NCBI GenBank assembly: GCA_038239485.1
Contig: JBBSET010000042.1
Coordinates: 1-34,021 of the forward strand
Length of the DNA stretch: 34,021 nt
Direction: 5' to 3'
Origin: DASQEH01 sp038239485
GTDB lineage: Bacteria > Actinomycetota > Actinomycetes > Propionibacteriales > Nocardioidaceae
Of the stretch, positions 30,982-34,021 are shown in pieces. The notes under the pieces were generated by a model that was not told the origin of the DNA, made no database searches, and saw nothing but the letters and a program-made list of their open reading frames with translations. The first letter of the stretch is position 1. The number at the start of each line of letters is the position of its first letter. A program made the position numbers and the translations under genes.

Positions 30982-31427
30982 GCGTGGGAGAGCCGTTCGA
31001 GGATGGGGGCCGCGTCGCGGAGGGTCTGGCGCTCGACGGGGGTGAGCTCGGCGAGCCGCCGGCTCAGCCACGCTTCCTTGCGTCGCCGTGACTCGTCGAG
31101 CACGGCGCCTGCCGCATCAGTCAGCGACACGACCACGAGGCGACCGTCGGTCGGATGCGGGTCGCGGCGCAGCAGGCCCTTCCCGCAGAGGCAGGTGACG
31201 GTGCGCGTCATCGACGGCGGCTGCACCTTCTCCGCGGCGGCAAGGTCGCCGATGCTCAGCGGTCCCTGACGCCACAGGGTCCCCAGGACCGCGAGCTGGC
31301 TGGCGCTCAGGTCGTCGGTGGCTTCGCGCTCGTTGCGCAGGCGGCGCGACAGGCGCATGATCGAGACCCGCAGCGCGCTGGCCAGCCCGGCGTCGGTACG
31401 CGAGATCTCGGCGGTATGGGTGGGCAT
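30978..31427 (-). CDS. MarR family transcriptional regulator
   Basis: The 149-residue protein has the MarR winged helix: ASQLAVLGTLWRQGPLSIGDLAAAEKVQPPSMTRTVTCL as helices 2-4, then RRDPHPTDGRLVVVSLTDAG-type wing, and dimerisation helices at both ends. The recognition-helix end reads TRTVTCLCGKGLL, with two Cys in a CxC where most relatives have DRLEAAGL. It likely represses its own operon with the MFS and MDMPI genes until a small ligand or oxidant releases it. The ATG at 31427 has AAGGA close upstream; another ATG at 31439 exists. Confidence 0.9.
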   Translation of the reverse strand: MPTHTAEISRTDAGLASALRVSIMRLSRRLRNEREATDDLSASQLAVLGTLWRQGPLSIGDLAAAEKVQPPSMTRTVTCLCGKGLLRRDPHPTDGRLVVVSLTDAAGAVLDESRRRKEAWLSRRLAELTPVERQTLRDAAPILERLSHA

Positions 31428-31433
31428 GATCCT

Positions 31434-31462
31434 TAGCATACGTCATTAGCCTTGCTAACTAA
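31434..31462 (-). promoter_or_regulatory. MarR-operon promoter with embedded palindromic operator
   Basis: Leftward, TTTAGT and TATGCT are separated by 17 bases as -35 and -10. The spacer and -35 hold a perfect inverted repeat TTAGC-CTT-GCTAA (31446-31458), the TTAGC-N3-GCTAA style expected for MarR dimers. Binding there would block RNA polymerase, giving autoregulation of the MarR-MFS-MDMPI operon. The initiation site is only a few bases before the start codon. Confidence 0.6.
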
Positions 31463-31538
31463 AGGACCGCCGTCCGGACGCCGGACCGCCGTTCTGCGAG
31501 GGGCGGATCAGGCCCCTCTCGCGGCGTAGGCTGTCATC

Positions 31539-31919
31539 GTGGCGTCCCGCAAGTCGAAGCTGACCTACCGAGCCGACGAGCGAGTCCCGGATCCGGACCC
31601 CTTCAGCGGTCGGCCGCCGATCGACCGGATCGAGATACACCACAAGACCTATGTCACCGCCCGGGTGCAGCCGCTCGACGTGACGGGGGTCAGGACAGTG
31701 GCCGTCGGGGCAGTCTTGTGGCTGATCGCCCTGGTCTACTGCGCCGTCAGCTACTCGTCGCTCCGCGATCACGGGCACGGCTGGTGGCTGTGGACCTGCG
31801 TGGCGGGGTTGGCCCTCGGGCTGCTCGGGCTGGAGTACTGCCGGCGTCGCCGACGCAGGCTCGAGTCGCGGCCCGGACGTGAGACCGAGACGAGCCCCTT
31901 GGGCGCTGCCGGTCTCTAG
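31539..31919 (+). CDS. DUF2530 family membrane protein
   Basis: The 126-residue protein has a polar N-terminus followed by the DUF2530 domain: VQPLDVTGVRTVAVGAVLWL (helix 1), HGHGWWLWTCVAGLALGLLGLEY (helix 2), then CRRRRRR and a charged tail. The two-helix actinobacterial family has no known function. The GTG start is chosen because it is the only one before the domain with a plausible upstream region. It is divergent from MarR and convergent with DUF3027; the neighbourhood of DUF2530, DUF3027 and an MFS gene is one I recall from Nocardioides-type genomes. Confidence 0.85.
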   Translation: MASRKSKLTYRADERVPDPDPFSGRPPIDRIEIHHKTYVTARVQPLDVTGVRTVAVGAVLWLIALVYCAVSYSSLRDHGHGWWLWTCVAGLALGLLGLEYCRRRRRRLESRPGRETETSPLGAAGL

Positions 31920-31984
31920 CGTTGGCGCGCGTGCGCTCCTCAGGCGCGGGGCTCGCCAAGACTCGCGGCCTGCCGCCTTCGGAC

Positions 31985-32806
31985 CTAGCGGGAGATGATG
32001 TCGAGGTCGGCCTCGGCCCAGGGCGCCCAGGTCAAGGTGTCGTGAACCGGCAGCACAGCGGCCGGCTGATGGAGCGAGATCTCCGGCAGCCGCACGTCGG
32101 AGTGCGCACCGCACCCGTGGTCGTACGAGACCGCATGCCCGTCACTCGGGGACGACCCGTTCGCGCACAGGCCGAACTGCGCCGAGAGCGGTCCGCTCAA
32201 CCGGACCAGGAAGCCGCACGACGCACAGCGCGCCGGAGCCGCTTCAGCGATGAGGGTGTCAGGGCCGCCCTCACCCGAGCTCCAGCGCTCTGCCGCGTCC
32301 TCTCGCCCCTCGACCGAGAGCACCCGCTCCCTGCCCAGCCCGAGCTCGCGGGTCACCTCGCGGACCTCACGCGCCGACTGGTCGTCGAGGACCTCGTCTC
32401 CCACGAGATAGCCGGGGACCAGTCGCGTGTCGTCCTCGGTGACGGGGACGAGGTCACCGGGGCCGAGGTCGTCCTTGCCGACACGGTCCTTCCACGGCAC
32501 CCATTCCGGCGCCATCAGCGACTGCTCGCCGGCGACCAGAACGATCTCGTTGACCGTGACGTTCTTGTGCCGGGGTGCGCGGACCAGGGTCACGGCCCAG
32601 CGCCACCCGAGGTATCCCGGGTGCGCGGCGTCGAAGTAGTGCGTGACCACCCGGTCCCCGTCAGGGCGGGCGACGCGATACTCACCCACCTCGGCGGGGT
32701 CCACCTCGCCGACCAGCGCCTGGCGAGCCTCGTCGACTGCGCTCATCAGGACGGCGTCGGGCTTGGGGCTTCGCGGGGCGGGGCTCACGGTGTGATTGTC
32801 CACCAT
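31985..32806 (-). CDS. DUF3027 family protein
   Basis: The 273-residue protein matches DUF3027: PKPDAVLMSAVDEARQAL start, VGEYRVARPDGDRVVTHYF, GYLGWRWAVTLVRA, NEIVLVAGEQSLMAPEWVPW, DRVGKDDLGPGDL. A Cys-containing C-terminal part (CASCGFLVRL, FGLCANG, HGCGAHSDV) looks like a zinc-binding site. No function is known. I chose the ATG at 32806 because the family N-terminus is short; ATG 32830 is the alternative with a GGGGG upstream. It is divergent from the MFS gene at 32873, and the two probably share a regulatory gap of about 65 bases. Confidence 0.87.
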   Translation of the reverse strand: MVDNHTVSPAPRSPKPDAVLMSAVDEARQALVGEVDPAEVGEYRVARPDGDRVVTHYFDAAHPGYLGWRWAVTLVRAPRHKNVTVNEIVLVAGEQSLMAPEWVPWKDRVGKDDLGPGDLVPVTEDDTRLVPGYLVGDEVLDDQSAREVREVTRELGLGRERVLSVEGREDAAERWSSGEGGPDTLIAEAAPARCASCGFLVRLSGPLSAQFGLCANGSSPSDGHAVSYDHGCGAHSDVRLPEISLHQPAAVLPVHDTLTWAPWAEADLDIISR

Positions 32807-32872
32807 CGGAGACTCGATGCCCAATCGCATCGGCCGGCCCCCTAGGTCGGTAACGCACGGCAAGATAGGAGC

Positions 32873-34021
32873 GTGCACCCCGAGGAGGACGACTTCCGCA
32901 TCGAGCCGGGTGACTCCGGCGTCGACGCGAGCGGCTCCACCGTTCCCCCGTACGGGGGACTGCCGGATTCGCGGCCGGACGCCGTCGGGTCGACGGCACC
33001 GGGCCGCGCCCGTAAGGCTGCTGATGCCACCCGCAAGGTGGCGGTCCTGTCCGGCAAGGCGGCGACTGGTGCCGCGCGGGTCGCCCGCAAGGCGTCGCGC
33101 GCTCAGGGCGCCGGCGAGACCGGCCTCTACCGGCTGATCGAGCTGCACGCCTTCAACGCAGCAGGCGACGCCGCGTTGACGATCTCGCTGGCCGGCACCT
33201 TGTTCTTCAACGTCTCCGCCAGCCAGGCCCGCGGCCAGATCGCCCTGTTCCTCGGGGTCACCATGCTGCCGTTCGCGGTGATGGCGCCACTGATCGGGCC
33301 GTTCCTCGACCGGTTCCGGCGGGGTCGACGGTGGGCGATCGGCGCGACGATGGCTTTGCGCGCGCTGGGATGCTGGTCGCTCGCGGGGGCCGTGACCTCC
33401 AACTCGCCGTGGATGTTCCCGGCGGCGCTCACCTGCCTGATCGCATCCAAGGCATACGGCGTCACTCGTGCCTCAGCCGTGCCTCGCCTGATCCCCGAGG
33501 GGCTGACACTGGTCAAGGCGAACTCGAGGATCTCCCTCGCCGGGCTGGCGGGTGCCGCGATCTCCGCCCCGATCGCGGGACTGGCGTCGCTGATCGGGCC
33601 GGCCTGGTCGCTGCGCTATGCCGTGCTGATCTACATAGGCGGCACCGTCCTGGCCGTTCTGCTCCCGGCGAGGGTCGACTCGGCCGAGGGCGAGGAGTCC
33701 ATCGGCATCCTCGACGTCGCCGACTCCAGCAGGAGGTCGCGCCGGTTCGGGATCACCCCGGTCGTGGTCACGGCACTGCGCTGCAACGCCGGTCTGCGGA
33801 TGCTGTCGGGCTTCCTGACCTTGTTCATGGCCTTCCTGCTGCGAAGCGAGCCGATCCACGGCTGGGAGAACAAACGGACGCTGCTGCTCACTCTGGTGAT
33901 CGGCTCAGCCGGGGTCGGCAGCACGCTGGGTACGCTCGCCGGCTCGGTGATGAAGGCCCGGGCACCCGAGGTCATCGTGGTGGCGAGGCTGGTCGCCGAC
34001 GCCGCGGCCGCGGTCTACGCC
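32873..34021 (+). CDS. MFS transporter, 3' end outside the window
   Basis: The frame is open from a GTG at 32873 to the last base (383 codons) and continues beyond the window. About 80 residues of acidic then Ala/Lys/Arg-rich cytosolic N-terminus (HPEEDDFRIEPGD; ARKAADATRKVAVLSGKAA) precede the membrane domain. That domain has FNAAGDAALTISLAGTLFF, LGVTMLPFAVMAPLIGPFLDRFRRGRRW (the MFS motif A loop) and KAYGVTRASAVPRLIPEGLTLVKANSRISL. The substrate is unknown. The last bases before the GTG (CAAGAT at 32861-32866, then 6 bases) resemble a -10 for a leaderless transcript. The extended N-terminal region is longer than in most MFS proteins. Confidence 0.85.
   Translation, partial: MHPEEDDFRIEPGDSGVDASGSTVPPYGGLPDSRPDAVGSTAPGRARKAADATRKVAVLSGKAATGAARVARKASRAQGAGETGLYRLIELHAFNAAGDAALTISLAGTLFFNVSASQARGQIALFLGVTMLPFAVMAPLIGPFLDRFRRGRRWAIGATMALRALGCWSLAGAVTSNSPWMFPAALTCLIASKAYGVTRASAVPRLIPEGLTLVKANSRISLAGLAGAAISAPIAGLASLIGPAWSLRYAVLIYIGGTVLAVLLPARVDSAEGEESIGILDVADSSRRSRRFGITPVVVTALRCNAGLRMLSGFLTLFMAFLLRSEPIHGWENKRTLLLTLVIGSAGVGSTLGTLAGSVMKARAPEVIVVARLVADAAAAVYA

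Noticed and set aside
31446..31458. IdeR box in the MarR promoter
   Set aside because: The repeat fits TTAGC-N3-GCTAA better than the 19-bp TTAGGTTAGGCTAACCTAA pattern; only half-site similarity exists.
1..34021. CRISPR arrays, tRNA/rRNA genes, insertion sequences, prophage or integrative elements
   Set aside because: No repeat-spacer pattern, cloverleaf, transposase/integrase motif or terminal inverted repeat was seen on either strand.

Overview
The window is chromosomal DNA from a very GC-rich actinobacterium. The evidence is strong G/C third-position bias, GTG starts, many 4-base ATGA/GTGA gene overlaps, an IdeR-type iron regulator with all DtxR metal ligands, a mycothiol-dependent (MDMPI-fold) enzyme, a SigE-type ECF sigma factor, and the actinobacterial families DUF3027, DUF2530, DUF2277 and GPGG-motif small membrane protein. 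A member of the Nocardioidaceae/Propionibacteriales is my best guess, but this is inference. I see no rRNA, tRNA, CRISPR array, transposase or prophage. The content is mostly housekeeping and small accessory operons, with several gene remnants.

Layout. 1-4.7 kb: end of a quinone-oxidoreductase-like gene, a secreted TolB-like propeller (-), a two-domain VOC protein, a decayed TMEM175/DUF1211-like remnant, a secreted GH3 N-acetylhexosaminidase and a four-helix membrane protein. 4.7-9.7 kb: methanethiol oxidase (SBP56), a frameshifted ECF sigma factor overlapping a membrane-anchored partner, a secreted protein and a PQQ-propeller lipoprotein. 9.7-13.6 kb (-): a sigma region-2 fragment, an SDR-SRPBCC fusion coupled to a zinc alcohol dehydrogenase, and a YfcE-like phosphoesterase. 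13.7-16.9 kb (+): a solitary DNA methyltransferase overlapping a class-V PLP enzyme, then a secreted protein paired with a two-helix membrane protein.

17-22 kb (mostly -): cytosine-deaminase-like amidohydrolase, DUF2277, a GPGG micro-membrane protein (+), a glycine-betaine-type binding lipoprotein, an MFS permease and ideR. 22.1-24.2 kb (+): photolyase coupled to a double-hotdog protein. 24.2-26.5 kb (+): a lower-GC, highly structured non-coding interval with a tiny ORF behind an exceptionally long Shine-Dalgarno sequence, then pdxH (apparently leaderless) and serC. 26.5-31.5 kb (-): two short operons, namely a 27-residue membrane peptide/METTL25-like methyltransferase/secreted propeller, and MarR/MFS/MDMPI with a palindromic operator in its promoter. 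31.5-34 kb: DUF2530, DUF3027 (-) and the start of a divergent MFS gene that runs off the window.

The points most worth a second look are the structured RNA/leader element at about 24.3-24.5 kb, the secreted protein/two-helix pair at 15.9-16.9 kb, the C7 frameshift in the sigma gene, the solitary methyltransferase coupled to a PLP enzyme lacking the desulfurase cysteine, and the SDR-SRPBCC fusion that retains an internal ribosome-binding site.
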